64,000 nt of DNA from Candidatus Zymogenus saltonus (GTDB taxonomy: Bacteria; Desulfobacterota; Zymogenia; Zymogenales; Zymogenaceae), in NCBI GenBank assembly GCA_016929395.1, contig JAFGIX010000009.1, positions 30,118-94,117 of the forward strand, given 5' to 3'. The first letter of the stretch is position 1. Each line of letters starts with the position of its first letter. A program made the position numbers and the translations under genes. The notes beneath the pieces are model-generated. The model saw only the letters and a list, made by a program, of their open reading frames with translations. It had not been told where the DNA came from and searched no databases. Positions 46,205-54,880 of this stretch are shown one piece after another.

Positions 46205-48130
46205 ATGAACAAGACTGCGAGAAATATATATCTGAAAAAGAGGTCGCTCGATGAGGCGATCTCCATTCTGTATAATAATTTCGATATCGACGGATACATA
46301 GGCGACGAGGTAATAAAGAGCACTGAGGCACTGGGAAGGGTGACGACGGAAAGCGTCTTCGCCGCCCACTCCTCCCCTAACTACCACGCCGCCGCCATGG
46401 ACGGGATTGCCGTCTCGGCAAACGACACCTACGGGGCATCGGAGCCTTCGCCGAAAAAATTGAAGATCGGAAGCGAGGCCGTCTTCATAAACACCGGAAA
46501 CGTCCTTCCGGACGACAAGGACGCCGTCATAATGATCGAGGACGTCAATGACCCGGGCGACGGAACCGTCGAGATAATAAAGGCCGCCTTCCCCTTTCAG
46601 CACGTCAGGTCGATGGGGGAGGACATGGTGGCAACTGAATTTTTGCTCCCAATGGGACACATCATAAGGCCCTTTGATATAGGGGCGCTTCTCGGAGTCG
46701 GCAGAACAGAGGTGAGGGTCAAAAAAAGGCCGAGGATATTGTTTGTCCCCACGGGAGACGAGATCGCCGAGCCTGATTCAGGCCCCCTCGCGAAGGGAAG
46801 GGTATACGAATCGAACTCCGCCGTAATCGGCGCCATGGCCATGGAAGACGGGGCCGAGACGAACCGTATCGCCGTGGTGGGCGACGACCTTGACAGGATA
46901 AAGGGGACTATCCTCGACAACATAAAGCAATTCGATATAGTCATCGTGATCGCCGGTTCCTCGGCTGGGACGAAGGATTACACGAGGGCGGTAATCGACG
47001 ATATCGGGGAGGTATTGGTTCACGGCATAAACATAATGCCCGGAAAACCGACGATCCTTGGAAAGGTGAAGGGGAAGCTGGTCGTGGGACTCCCCGGTTA
47101 CCCGGTCTCGGCGGTGATGACATACTTCAACGTCATCAGGCCGCTGATCTCAAGGATGCTGGGCCTGGGCGAGTACCCCTACGAGAGGGTTACGGCAACC
47201 GTCCTGAGGGACATCCCCTCGAAGGTCGGCGACGACGAGTTTTTGCGGGTTAGGCTCTCCAGTGTCGACGGGAGGCTCATCGCATCCCCACTCCCCAGGG
47301 GGGCGGGAAACATCACCACGATGGTCAAGGCCGACGGGATTGTCAAGATCGAGGCTTTGTCTGAGGGATTAATGAAGGGGGACTCGATCACGGCCTTTAT
47401 CCTTCGCAGAAAGGACGAGATCGAAGGGGGTATACTGGCGGTCGGGAGTCACGACATAAGCCTCGATCTCCTCTCCGGTGACCTCTCCCTCCATTTTCCC
47501 GGCTACTCCCTCGCATCGGTGAACGTGGGGAGCCTCGGGGGGATAACGGCGTTGAGAAACGGCGAGTGCCATCTGGCAGGCTCCCACCTCCTCGACCCGG
47601 ACACGGGCGACTACAACATCTGGGCGGTCAAAAAGTATATGAAGGAGATGCCGGTATCGATAATCACGCTGGCCCACCGCACCCAGGGCCTCATCATCCA
47701 GAAGGGGAATCCTCAGGGAATCTCGAAGATAGAGGACCTAAAAAGAGAGGGAGTTGTCTTTGCGAATCGACAGCGCGGCTCCGGGACGAGGATACTCCTC
47801 GACTATCACCTGAAAAGGTTCGGGATAGACCCGGCGGAGATCGAAGGATATGACAGGGAGGACTTTACCCACATGAACGTGGCGGTCAGGGTCCTCTCTG
47901 GGAGGGCCTCCTGCGGCCTCGGGATTGCGGCTGCGGCGGCGGCCCTCGATCTCGATTTCATTCCCATTGATGAGGAGCGCTACGATCTGATCATCCCCCT
48001 AAAATACCTGGAGGACAAGAGAATCCAGGCCCTGGTCGAAGTGATAAGAAGAGACGATTTTAAAACGAAGATCAGGGCGCTTTCCGGATACGACACGAGG
48101 GATACCGGAAGGGAAGAGATTGTTAAATAG
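46205..48130 (+). CDS. MoeA fused to a periplasmic-binding-protein-like domain
   Basis: Residues 1 to about 405 repeat the MoeA architecture: SPNYHAAAMDGIAV, IAGSSAGTKDYT and VGLPGYPVSAVM. Residues about 410-630 form an additional PBP/LysR-substrate-like domain: GSHDISLDLLSGDL, ANRQRGSGTRILLDYHLKRFG and GRASCGLGIAAAAAALDLDF. The architecture is known in bacteria and archaea; the extra domain resembles those that bind oxyanions or pterin-like ligands. It probably makes this copy ligand-responsive (inference). The 641-aa protein overlaps moaA by a few bases if the moaA TTG is used. It could give the cell separate insertases for Mo and W (inference). Confidence 0.88.
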   Translation: MNKTARNIYLKKRSLDEAISILYNNFDIDGYIGDEVIKSTEALGRVTTESVFAAHSSPNYHAAAMDGIAVSANDTYGASEPSPKKLKIGSEAVFINTGNVLPDDKDAVIMIEDVNDPGDGTVEIIKAAFPFQHVRSMGEDMVATEFLLPMGHIIRPFDIGALLGVGRTEVRVKKRPRILFVPTGDEIAEPDSGPLAKGRVYESNSAVIGAMAMEDGAETNRIAVVGDDLDRIKGTILDNIKQFDIVIVIAGSSAGTKDYTRAVIDDIGEVLVHGINIMPGKPTILGKVKGKLVVGLPGYPVSAVMTYFNVIRPLISRMLGLGEYPYERVTATVLRDIPSKVGDDEFLRVRLSSVDGRLIASPLPRGAGNITTMVKADGIVKIEALSEGLMKGDSITAFILRRKDEIEGGILAVGSHDISLDLLSGDLSLHFPGYSLASVNVGSLGGITALRNGECHLAGSHLLDPDTGDYNIWAVKKYMKEMPVSIITLAHRTQGLIIQKGNPQGISKIEDLKREGVVFANRQRGSGTRILLDYHLKRFGIDPAEIEGYDREDFTHMNVAVRVLSGRASCGLGIAAAAAALDLDFIPIDEERYDLIIPLKYLEDKRIQALVEVIRRDDFKTKIRALSGYDTRDTGREEIVK

Positions 48131-48131
48131 A

Positions 48132-49148
48132 ATGAGCGATATGATAAATAAAGCGGGGAAGAAACCCCCCAGAGACGCCTACCGGAGGAAGATCGATTAC
48201 CTTAGGATCTCGGTCACCGACAGGTGTAACCTTCGCTGCACCTACTGTATGCCCGAGGAGGGGATGCCACTCATATCCCATGACGATATCATGCGCTTCG
48301 AGGAGATAGAGCTTTTGGTTCGTGCAGCGATCTCCCTGGGCTTCAAGAAGGTCAGGTTGACCGGCGGGGAACCCCTCGTGAGGAGGAGGATAGTCGACCT
48401 CGTCAAAATTTTGGGGGGAATCGAAGGTCTCAAAGACCTCTCCCTGACGACTAACGGAGTTCTCCTTCGGGATATGGCAGGGGACCTGAAGGAGGCCGGT
48501 ATAGGGAGGATAAACATCAGCCTCGACACCCTGAGGCGGGACCGCTTCAGGGAGATAACCCGGCGTGACCTCTTCGCGGACGTCATGGGGGGGATAGACG
48601 AGGCGCTCGCCGTCGGGATGGACCCGGTGAAGCTCAACGTGGTTTTGATCAAGGGCGTCAACGACGACGAGGTGATCGATTTTATCGAGATGACGAGAGA
48701 CCGTCCGATTTCGGTCAGGTTCATCGAGTTCATGCCTGCCTCACGGTCGAGCGATTGGACAATGGAGAAGATCGTTCCGTCGGAGCAAATTGTCTCTGAG
48801 ATTGAAAAAACGTATCCCTTGACCCCCATCCCGGAGAAATTGGGCGCCGGCCCCTCAGTTGACTACAGGGCGGCAAACTTCAGGGGCACGATAGGATTTA
48901 TCACCCCGATAACCAACCACTTCTGCGGCGAATGCAACCGAATCAGGGTCACATCTGAAGGTAAGATCAGAAGCTGTCTCTTCTCCGATGAAGAGAGCGA
49001 CATCCTGCCCCTCCTCCGCGAGGTTAAGGATATCGATCAGATAGCCGGTTTCATCCTGAATTCCCTCAAGACAAAGCCCTACCGCCACGACATAAACGGC
49101 ATACGGTTCAGGAACTGCCAACGCTCCATGTCGAAGATTGGAGGATAG
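48132..49148 (+). CDS. moaA: GTP 3',8-cyclase
   Basis: This radical SAM enzyme converts GTP to the cyclic intermediate of molybdopterin biosynthesis with MoaC. The first cluster site CxxxCxxC is in DRCNLRCTYCMP. The second C-terminal cluster is in FCGECNRIRVTSEGKIRSCLF, the site that binds GTP. The conserved C-terminal Gly-Gly tail is present (KIGG), needed for activity. The length is 338 aa from the ATG at 48132; a TTG at 48120 is an alternative start overlapping the previous gene. It is followed closely by moaC. Confidence 0.96.
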   Translation: MSDMINKAGKKPPRDAYRRKIDYLRISVTDRCNLRCTYCMPEEGMPLISHDDIMRFEEIELLVRAAISLGFKKVRLTGGEPLVRRRIVDLVKILGGIEGLKDLSLTTNGVLLRDMAGDLKEAGIGRINISLDTLRRDRFREITRRDLFADVMGGIDEALAVGMDPVKLNVVLIKGVNDDEVIDFIEMTRDRPISVRFIEFMPASRSSDWTMEKIVPSEQIVSEIEKTYPLTPIPEKLGAGPSVDYRAANFRGTIGFITPITNHFCGECNRIRVTSEGKIRSCLFSDEESDILPLLREVKDIDQIAGFILNSLKTKPYRHDINGIRFRNCQRSMSKIGG

Positions 49149-49152
49149 CAAT

Positions 49153-49629
49153 ATGGGACTGACACACGTTGACAAGGACGGCAAGGCGAAGATGGTCGAC
49201 ATCTCGGAAAAGGAGATAACGCTCCGGGAGGCGGCGGCAAGGGGGAGGGTTTTGGTAAAACTGGAGACCCTCGAGATGATCAAGGAGAATAAAATCAAAA
49301 AGGGTGATGTTCTGGCCACCGCCCGAATCGCCGGCATTATGGCGGCGAAAAAAACCCACGAGCTCATACCGCTGACCCACCCGATCCCGATCAACGAGGT
49401 CTCGGTGAAGTTTGAGCTTGACGAAGAGAGACCCTCCGTAGAAATCAACGTCTCCGCAAAGACCCACTCGAGGACCGGCATCGAGATGGAGGTCATAACG
49501 GGAGTCGTTATCGCCGCCGCAACGATCTACGACATGATAAAGTCTGTCGACAGAACGGCCGCCATAACGGATGTGTGTCTCGTAAGGAAATCCGGGGGCA
49601 AGAGTGGAGTTTTTATAAAGGAAGATTAA
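49153..49629 (+). CDS. moaC: Cyclic pyranopterin monophosphate synthase
   Basis: MoaC completes formation of cyclic pyranopterin monophosphate from the MoaA product. It has the typical block LTHVDKDGKAKMVDISEK at the start. The active-site segment AAKKTHELIPLTHPIPI is followed by SRTGIEMEVITGVVIAAATIYDMIKSVDR with catalytic lysine and aspartate. The length is 158 aa, and a GGAGG site precedes the ATG at 49153. It lies four bases after moaA. Confidence 0.97.
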   Translation: MGLTHVDKDGKAKMVDISEKEITLREAAARGRVLVKLETLEMIKENKIKKGDVLATARIAGIMAAKKTHELIPLTHPIPINEVSVKFELDEERPSVEINVSAKTHSRTGIEMEVITGVVIAAATIYDMIKSVDRTAAITDVCLVRKSGGKSGVFIKED

Positions 49630-49630
49630 T

Positions 49631-50113
49631 ATGAACGCAAATATTGATGCAAAGGGGAAGGCAAAGAACGGAAGAATAATCTCGATAAACGTCTCGGACA
49701 AGACCGGTACCAAAAAAGATCCGGTTGAGAGAGCCGAGCTAAAAGAGGAGTTCGGGATTGTCGGGGACTCCCACGCCGGCGACGTGAGAAAAGACTACGC
49801 CCACCGGCAGGTCAGCCTCCTGGCGGTGGAGAGCATAGACAAGATGGCCGATCAGGGCGTGGACGTATATCCGGGGATATTCGCGGAAAATCTCACCACG
49901 GAAGGGGTGATACTTCCCGATCTCCCGCTGGGCACAAAAATAAAATTCCCCGGCGGCGTCGTCCTCGAGGTCACGCAGATAGGAAAGGTCTGCCACGACG
50001 GCTGCGCCATTTTTCAGGCCGTGGGGGACTGCGTGATGCCGAGGGAGGGGATATTCACAAGGGTAGTCGTCGGCGGGACGATCTCCACCGGCGACACCAT
50101 AGAGATAGTCTGA
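49631..50113 (+). CDS. MOSC-domain protein
   Basis: The 160-aa protein is a stand-alone MOSC domain, the fold that carries a persulfide-forming cysteine in molybdenum cofactor sulfurases. The core motif GIVGDSHAGDVRKDYAHRQVSLL and the late cysteines in KVCHDGCAIFQAVGDCVMP are present. Stand-alone MOSC proteins may transfer or bind sulfur or the cofactor itself. The start lies one base after the moaC stop, so it is part of the operon. The exact role is inferred from position. Confidence 0.9.
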   Translation: MNANIDAKGKAKNGRIISINVSDKTGTKKDPVERAELKEEFGIVGDSHAGDVRKDYAHRQVSLLAVESIDKMADQGVDVYPGIFAENLTTEGVILPDLPLGTKIKFPGGVVLEVTQIGKVCHDGCAIFQAVGDCVMPREGIFTRVVVGGTISTGDTIEIV

Positions 50114-50136
50114 GATCGATGAGACTTGTAATTTAG

Positions 50137-50667
50137 ATGTCAGCTGAAGCATCAAATACAAATATAGATGGGTTCGCACTGATCAGGGCCGCGGTTATCA
50201 CGCTGAGCGACAAGGGGGCGAGAGGGATGAGGGAAGACCTGAGCGGCAAGGAGATCATCTGCTTCATAGACAGGGCCGGGGGAAAACTGGTCGATTATAT
50301 GGTAATTCCCGACGATGCCGAAATTTTAAAGAGACTCCTGATCGAGCTCTCCGACTCGGGGACGGTAAACCTGATCCTCACAACGGGAGGCACCGGGCTC
50401 TCCCCCAGAGACATCACCCCGGAGGCAACCCTCTCCGTCATGGACAGGGAGGTCCCCGGATTTGCGGAGGCGATGCGTTTTAAAAGCCTGGAAAAGACGC
50501 CTCACGCAATGCTCTCCAGGGCCGTCTCTGTGATGCGGGGCGAGACCCTGATAATAAACCTCCCCGGAAGCCCCAAGGCGGTGAGGGAATGCCTCGAGGT
50601 GATAGCGCCCGCCCTTCCCCACGCCTTAGAGAAGGCGGCGGGAGACCCGAAGGAGTGCGCAGAATAG
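50137..50667 (+). CDS. Molybdopterin adenylyltransferase family protein (MogA/MoaB)
   Basis: The 176-aa protein belongs to the MoaB/MogA group that adenylylates molybdopterin before metal insertion by MoeA. It starts with AAVITLSDKGARG. The substrate-binding block is NLILTTGGTGLSPRDITPEAT, and the second is VMRGETLIINLPGSPKAV. It ends the run of cofactor genes, 24 bp after the MOSC gene. Whether it acts as MogA or MoaB cannot be decided from the sequence. No moaD, moaE or mobA is in the window. Confidence 0.93.
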   Translation: MSAEASNTNIDGFALIRAAVITLSDKGARGMREDLSGKEIICFIDRAGGKLVDYMVIPDDAEILKRLLIELSDSGTVNLILTTGGTGLSPRDITPEATLSVMDREVPGFAEAMRFKSLEKTPHAMLSRAVSVMRGETLIINLPGSPKAVRECLEVIAPALPHALEKAAGDPKECAE

Positions 50668-50777
50668 TTTTCCCAAGTTCGGCGGCAAACGAGAGACTAC
50701 ACCAGACTTCCTCATTTGTCTTTTAAACCCCCCTCATTTAAAAGATGATTGGGAGACTTAAAAGGTATCAGAGAACC

Positions 50778-51653
50778 ATGATTGACCTTCACGTACATAC
50801 CGATGCATCGTCCGACGGCGTTCACACACCGGAGGAGATCTTCGAGATGTCTGCTCGCTTAGGCGTCAAGGGACTGGCCTTCGCCGACCACAACAACACG
50901 GACAACGTGGACAAAGGACTCAAGCTTTCAAAGAAGTACAACATCCCCTTTGTCCCCGCCGTCGAGATAAACTCGACTCACCTTAATGAAGACATCCACA
51001 TTATCGGGTACTTCATCGATCACAGGTCGTCGGAGATGGTCTCTTTTCTGTCGAACACCCAAAACGAGATAATAGCCCAGACAAAAAAGCGTGTGGCCCT
51101 GTTAAGGGAATACGGCTTTGTCCTCAACACCGACGACGTCCTGAGGGAGTCCAAGGGTAAACCCCCAACGGGTAGGAGCTTTCTCACCGCTATCCTCAAG
51201 AAGGAGGAAAACGCCGGGGACAAGAGGCTGAAGAACTACGTGGACGGCGATCGCTCCGACTCCCCTTCCCTCAACTTCTACCTCGATTTCCTCTCCGGGG
51301 GAAAGCCCGCATACATTCCCCTCAGCACCTCCACGACCAAGGGCGCCGTCGAGATAATAAGTATTTCGGGGGGCTTGAGCGTCATCGCGCACCCGGGGGA
51401 GTACCCAAGGGGGATGCTGGACGACCTGGTCGCTCTTGGTGCGGACGGGATCGAGGTCTACTCCGGTCACCATAATAAAGTTGAAGAGAAATACTTTAAA
51501 CGATATGCGATGGAAAAAGGTCTCCTTATGACCGCTGGAAGCGACTTTCACGGCAAGATCGTAAAGCCCACCATAGACCTGGGTGTAAAGATAGAAGGAG
51601 GCGAGGAAATGTTCGAGAAGCTTAAAAAGGCCCATGAGGAGAAATATGCTTAA
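50778..51653 (+). CDS. PHP-domain phosphoesterase, TrpH/RNase AM-like
   Basis: This metal-dependent phosphoesterase of the PHP superfamily has its three-metal site residues visible: MIDLHVHTDASSDG at the start, AFADHNNTDN, PAVEINST, VIAHPGEYP, and AGSDFHGK near the end. The layout with an insert between is that of the YciV/TrpH (RNase AM) group, which hydrolyses nucleoside 3',5'-bisphosphates or 5'-ends of short RNAs. The ATG at 50778 places the HxH at residues 5-7; an ATG 33 bp upstream lacks a binding site. The length is 291 aa. It overlaps the next gene by eight bases. Confidence 0.87.
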   Translation: MIDLHVHTDASSDGVHTPEEIFEMSARLGVKGLAFADHNNTDNVDKGLKLSKKYNIPFVPAVEINSTHLNEDIHIIGYFIDHRSSEMVSFLSNTQNEIIAQTKKRVALLREYGFVLNTDDVLRESKGKPPTGRSFLTAILKKEENAGDKRLKNYVDGDRSDSPSLNFYLDFLSGGKPAYIPLSTSTTKGAVEIISISGGLSVIAHPGEYPRGMLDDLVALGADGIEVYSGHHNKVEEKYFKRYAMEKGLLMTAGSDFHGKIVKPTIDLGVKIEGGEEMFEKLKKAHEEKYA

Positions 51654-52953
51654 GGATGTTTTGAAGGTTAAAAAGGACGTTCTTGTCGTCTCCGACTTCG
51701 ACGGTACCATCAGCACGAGGGACATCAGCTACGAGCTGTTAAGGAAGTTCACTAAGGGCGGCTGGGAAGATATCAACGGCGAGTATATCAAGGGGAATAT
51801 CGGCTCCCAGGAGGCCTTCTCCAGGATCCTCGAGACGATCGAGGCATCGCGCTCCGAGATGATAGATTTTATAGAAGAAATATCGGTCGTGGACCCGCAC
51901 TTCGTCCAATTCCACGATTATCTTAAACGTCAGGGGATCGACCTGATAATCGTAAGCGACGGCTTTAAGATGTATATAGACGCTCTGATGGAAAAAGCCG
52001 GGCTTAACGATATTCCGATCTACGCCAACGACATAATAGAGGACGAGAACGGCAGGCTAAAGACCGTGTTCCCATACTACAACGAGGAGTGCGGCCGGTG
52101 CGGGACCTGCAAGTCCAACATAGTCAAAAAACTTCTTAAAGAGCACGACCACATAGTCTTCATAGGGGACGGCTACTCCGACTCGTGCGCCGCAGCATAT
52201 CCCCAGACCCTCTTCGCCAAGGGATTTCTCTACTCCCACGCGGCGAAGGAGAAGATCCCCTGCATCCACTTCGACGACTTCGGCGACGTTCACAATGAAT
52301 TCGAAAAGGATGTCAAGGGTGTCATCTTCGACCTCGACGAGACGCTGGTCGAATCCCTCGAATCGATCAGGACGGCCTTCTACTATACGCTGGAAAAATT
52401 GAATATCGATATAGGCGACGCGGAAATGGCGCTCAAGGAGATGATGCACTGGCCTCTTTCGGTCGGCCTGGAGAAGATATTTGCCGACGTGGACGTCAAC
52501 CTGCTTGTTACGACCTTCAGAGAAAAGTACCACTCGATCTACCTCGACATGACCACCGTAAAGGGTGGGATGGTCGAAATCCTCGAGGCCTTAAAGGATA
52601 GGGGGATAAAGTCAACCGTCGCCACCAACAAGAAAGGCACTTATGCCCGAACCCTGATCGATCATCTCGGCCTATCTGGATATTTTGTAAAGGTCATCGG
52701 CGCCGGCGACGTTGAGAACCCAAAGCCCTCGCCGGACATGGTGGAGGCGGCCATGCTCGAGATGGGAACGGAAAAGAGCCAAACCATCTTCGTGGGGGAT
52801 TCGAGGGTGGATATTGTCACCGGGGAGAACTCCGGTGTCGAAGTCTACTGTCTCGCCCAATCGGTGGACACACCAGCGGATCTCGCAAAGCTGAAACCAA
52901 AAAAGTTCTTCTATACCACAGATGAGCTTCTGAGGGAGCTGGCACCCAAATGA
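51646..52953 (+). CDS. Double-HAD phosphatase fusion
   Basis: Two complete haloacid-dehalogenase phosphatase domains lie in one 435-aa chain. Domain 1 (about 1-215) resembles MtnX/phosphoserine-phosphatase-like proteins: VVSDFDGTIST, IVSDGFKMY, the paired-cysteine CGRCGTCKS and FIGDGYSDSCAA. Domain 2 (about 222-430) is phosphoglycolate-phosphatase-like: GVIFDLDETLVES, VATNKKGTYA, ENPKPSPDMV and FVGDSRVD. Both have the nucleophile and acid Asp pair. The ATG at 51646 has GAGGAG upstream. Substrates are unknown; a salvage or housecleaning role is inferred from the neighbouring PHP and tyrosine-phosphatase genes. Confidence 0.85.
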   Translation: MLKDVLKVKKDVLVVSDFDGTISTRDISYELLRKFTKGGWEDINGEYIKGNIGSQEAFSRILETIEASRSEMIDFIEEISVVDPHFVQFHDYLKRQGIDLIIVSDGFKMYIDALMEKAGLNDIPIYANDIIEDENGRLKTVFPYYNEECGRCGTCKSNIVKKLLKEHDHIVFIGDGYSDSCAAAYPQTLFAKGFLYSHAAKEKIPCIHFDDFGDVHNEFEKDVKGVIFDLDETLVESLESIRTAFYYTLEKLNIDIGDAEMALKEMMHWPLSVGLEKIFADVDVNLLVTTFREKYHSIYLDMTTVKGGMVEILEALKDRGIKSTVATNKKGTYARTLIDHLGLSGYFVKVIGAGDVENPKPSPDMVEAAMLEMGTEKSQTIFVGDSRVDIVTGENSGVEVYCLAQSVDTPADLAKLKPKKFFYTTDELLRELAPK

Positions 52954-53014
52954 GTGCATCTTGTCATTTCATTGTCTCCATCATATGTGCACTATTTGAT
53001 ACTGGAAAGAATAC

Positions 53015-53506
53015 GTGAATGCAAGGATAAACAGCTCGTTCTGTGCGGGCGCGACAAACGGGGAGAGGACCCTCTTCGCCATGACGATGCCGGGTCTCGT
53101 GCGGCCCCTGGACGACGACCTGAATATCCTGATTGAAAACGACGTGGGGGCGATAGTCACCTTGACCGAGGATTCGATTCTAATCCCCCTTCCATACCGA
53201 AAGCGCTTCAGGCTCTTCCACCTCCCGGTCGAAAACCTGGAGCCGCCGACGCTAAAACAGGTCATACGGTTTGTGGACTTTGTCGAAGCCGAGTTCTCAA
53301 GGGGGGTAAATGTCGCCGTCCACTGCCTGATGGGGATCGGGAGGACGGGGACGATGATCGCCGCCTACAGGGTGAGCATGGGTGAGGAGCCCCAAGAGGC
53401 GATAGACAACCTGAGGGAGATCAGAAACTTCATAGAGACAAAGGAGCAGGAGGAGATAGTCCACAAATATTACAGACACCTTCAGAAGCGCCGCGGAAAG
53501 GCTTGA
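53015..53506 (+). CDS. Dual-specificity/tyrosine phosphatase-like protein
   Basis: The 163-aa cysteine-dependent phosphatase has the active-site loop VHCLMGIGRTGT: nucleophile Cys104 and Arg110 in a CX5R motif. In relatives a general acid aspartate sits in a loop such as PxxD near residue 74. Here the loop reads PVENLEPP, so the canonical Asp appears to be Asn, with Glu on either side. It may use another acid or be slower. The GTG start is preceded by GGAAAG. Family members dephosphorylate proteins, RNA ends or inositol phosphates. It lies 60 bp after the double-HAD gene. Confidence 0.85.
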   Translation: MNARINSSFCAGATNGERTLFAMTMPGLVRPLDDDLNILIENDVGAIVTLTEDSILIPLPYRKRFRLFHLPVENLEPPTLKQVIRFVDFVEAEFSRGVNVAVHCLMGIGRTGTMIAAYRVSMGEEPQEAIDNLREIRNFIETKEQEEIVHKYYRHLQKRRGKA

Positions 53507-53608
53507 TCGCCTTAATCTCCGTTTCTCTCCCCCCCACCAGAATTCAGGCAATCCCTCATGCCTTGTGCCAAATGTGACAGGCTGGATAAACCTGCCCCTT
53601 ATCCGACC

Positions 53609-53633
53609 AAAAAAAGAGGGGGAATCCCCCCTC
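53609..53633 (-). terminator. Intrinsic terminator after rubrerythrin
   Basis: On the minus strand a GC stem (GAGGGGG / CCCCCTC with a four-base loop) is followed by seven Ts, 26 bp past the rubrerythrin stop. On the plus strand it also lies after the phosphatase gene. Confidence 0.85.
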
Positions 53634-53658
53634 ATTGTTTAGGTCACTTTGCCTGCCT

Positions 53659-54231
53659 CTACCAGTTCTCGCCCAAAAGCTCGAAATAGGCCTGAGGGTG
53701 GGCGCACGCGGGACATGCGCTCGGGGCCTCGGTCCCCTCGTGGAGGTAGCCGCAGTTCCTGCAGCGCCATGCTGTCTTCGACTCCCTCTTGAAGACCCTG
53801 CCCTTCTCGATGTTCCCCGCCAGGTCAAGATACCTCTTTTCATGCTGCTTCTCGGCTATGGCGATGGATTCAAATATCTTGGCGATGTCGTCGAATCCCT
53901 CCTCCCTGGCGATCTTTTCAAAGCCGGGATACATCTCGGTGTGCTCGTAGTTCTCTCCGGCCGCCGCCGCCTTAAGGTTTTCCACCGTGCTTCCCACTAC
54001 TCCCGCCGGGAAGGTGCCCGTTATCTCCACCTCTCCCCCCTTGAGGAGATTGAAGAGCCGCTTCGCGTGCTCCTTCTCCTGGTTCGCCGTCTCCTCGAAT
54101 ATATCCGAGATCTGGACGTAACCCTCTTTTTTTGCCTTGCTGGAAAACATCGTATACCGGTTTCTCGCCTGAGACTCCCCGGAAAAAGCGGTCAGTATAT
54201 TCTTTTCCGTCTTCGATCCTTTAAGATCCAT
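53659..54231 (-). CDS. rbr: Rubrerythrin (first copy)
   Basis: This non-haem di-iron peroxidase reduces hydrogen peroxide with electrons from rubredoxin. The ferritin-like helices carry the metal-binding glutamates: LTAFSGESQARNRY, ETANQEKEHAKRLF, and IAEKQHEKRYLDL for the second ExxH. The C-terminal rubredoxin-like iron site has CRNCGY and CPACAH. The length is 190 aa. The ATG at 54231 follows GGGGGT; a TTG directly before it could also serve. It ends with a strong terminator and follows a second rubrerythrin on the same strand. Confidence 0.95.
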   Translation of the reverse strand: MDLKGSKTEKNILTAFSGESQARNRYTMFSSKAKKEGYVQISDIFEETANQEKEHAKRLFNLLKGGEVEITGTFPAGVVGSTVENLKAAAAGENYEHTEMYPGFEKIAREEGFDDIAKIFESIAIAEKQHEKRYLDLAGNIEKGRVFKRESKTAWRCRNCGYLHEGTEAPSACPACAHPQAYFELLGENW

Positions 54232-54292
54232 CAATTTACCCCCTTGCTTTTTTATCTTTCTTATGGGCCAAAAGGCACTTTAAATCAATTAC

Positions 54293-54790
54293 TCATCTGA
54301 ACTCCGTAAACTTCTCCTTCGGAACTCCGCAGACCGGGCACACCTCCGGGAGCACGCCGTCGGAGACGTAGCCGCAGACACTGCACACGTAATATGTCGT
54401 GTCTGTATCCTCCAGCATGTGGTTCATCGCCTCCTTGTAGAGCTTTGCGTGCACCTCCTCCACGTCCCTCGTCTGGGTGAGGATCGTAAGCGCCGCCTTG
54501 TCTTCAATCTCTGATGCGTACTTTATGAAGTCGCCGTAGGCGTGTCCCGCCACCTTCGTCTCGGACTCGAAGCTCTCCTTAAGATTATCCTCAGTGCTCC
54601 CTATCTCCTTTAGGTATCTCAGGGCGCGCCTCCCGTGGATCGACTCCGACAGCGCAATCACCTCGAAGAGCTTGGCAATCTGGCCATACCCCTCCTCTTC
54701 GGCCTTTTCTGCAAATAGCTTGAGCCTCAGATTCGCTTTCGCCTCACCCGTAAATGCCTTATGCATCATCTCCTTAATTCTTTCGTCCAT
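54293..54790 (-). CDS. Rubrerythrin (second copy)
   Basis: This second, shorter rubrerythrin family protein (165 aa) has the same layout: ferritin-like di-iron bundle (AFTGEAKANLRLKLF, VIALSESIHGRRALR, RDVEEVHAKLYKEA) and a C-terminal rubredoxin-like domain (YVCSVCGYVSDG, CPVCGVPKEKF). It is distinct enough from the first copy to be an older paralogue or another subfamily. The start at 54790 (MDERIKEMM) is preferred over a distant upstream one. It lies 61 bp upstream of the first copy, so both may share a transcript in the oxygen-defence island. Confidence 0.93.
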   Translation of the reverse strand: MDERIKEMMHKAFTGEAKANLRLKLFAEKAEEEGYGQIAKLFEVIALSESIHGRRALRYLKEIGSTEDNLKESFESETKVAGHAYGDFIKYASEIEDKAALTILTQTRDVEEVHAKLYKEAMNHMLEDTDTTYYVCSVCGYVSDGVLPEVCPVCGVPKEKFTEFR

Positions 54791-54880
54791 CTTAAACCAA
54801 CAAATCAAATTTTTAAAAATTCCATCGGTCAATCCAGAAACCGTAAATATCAAGACAGCATGGTTGCGACGCCGGGCTAA

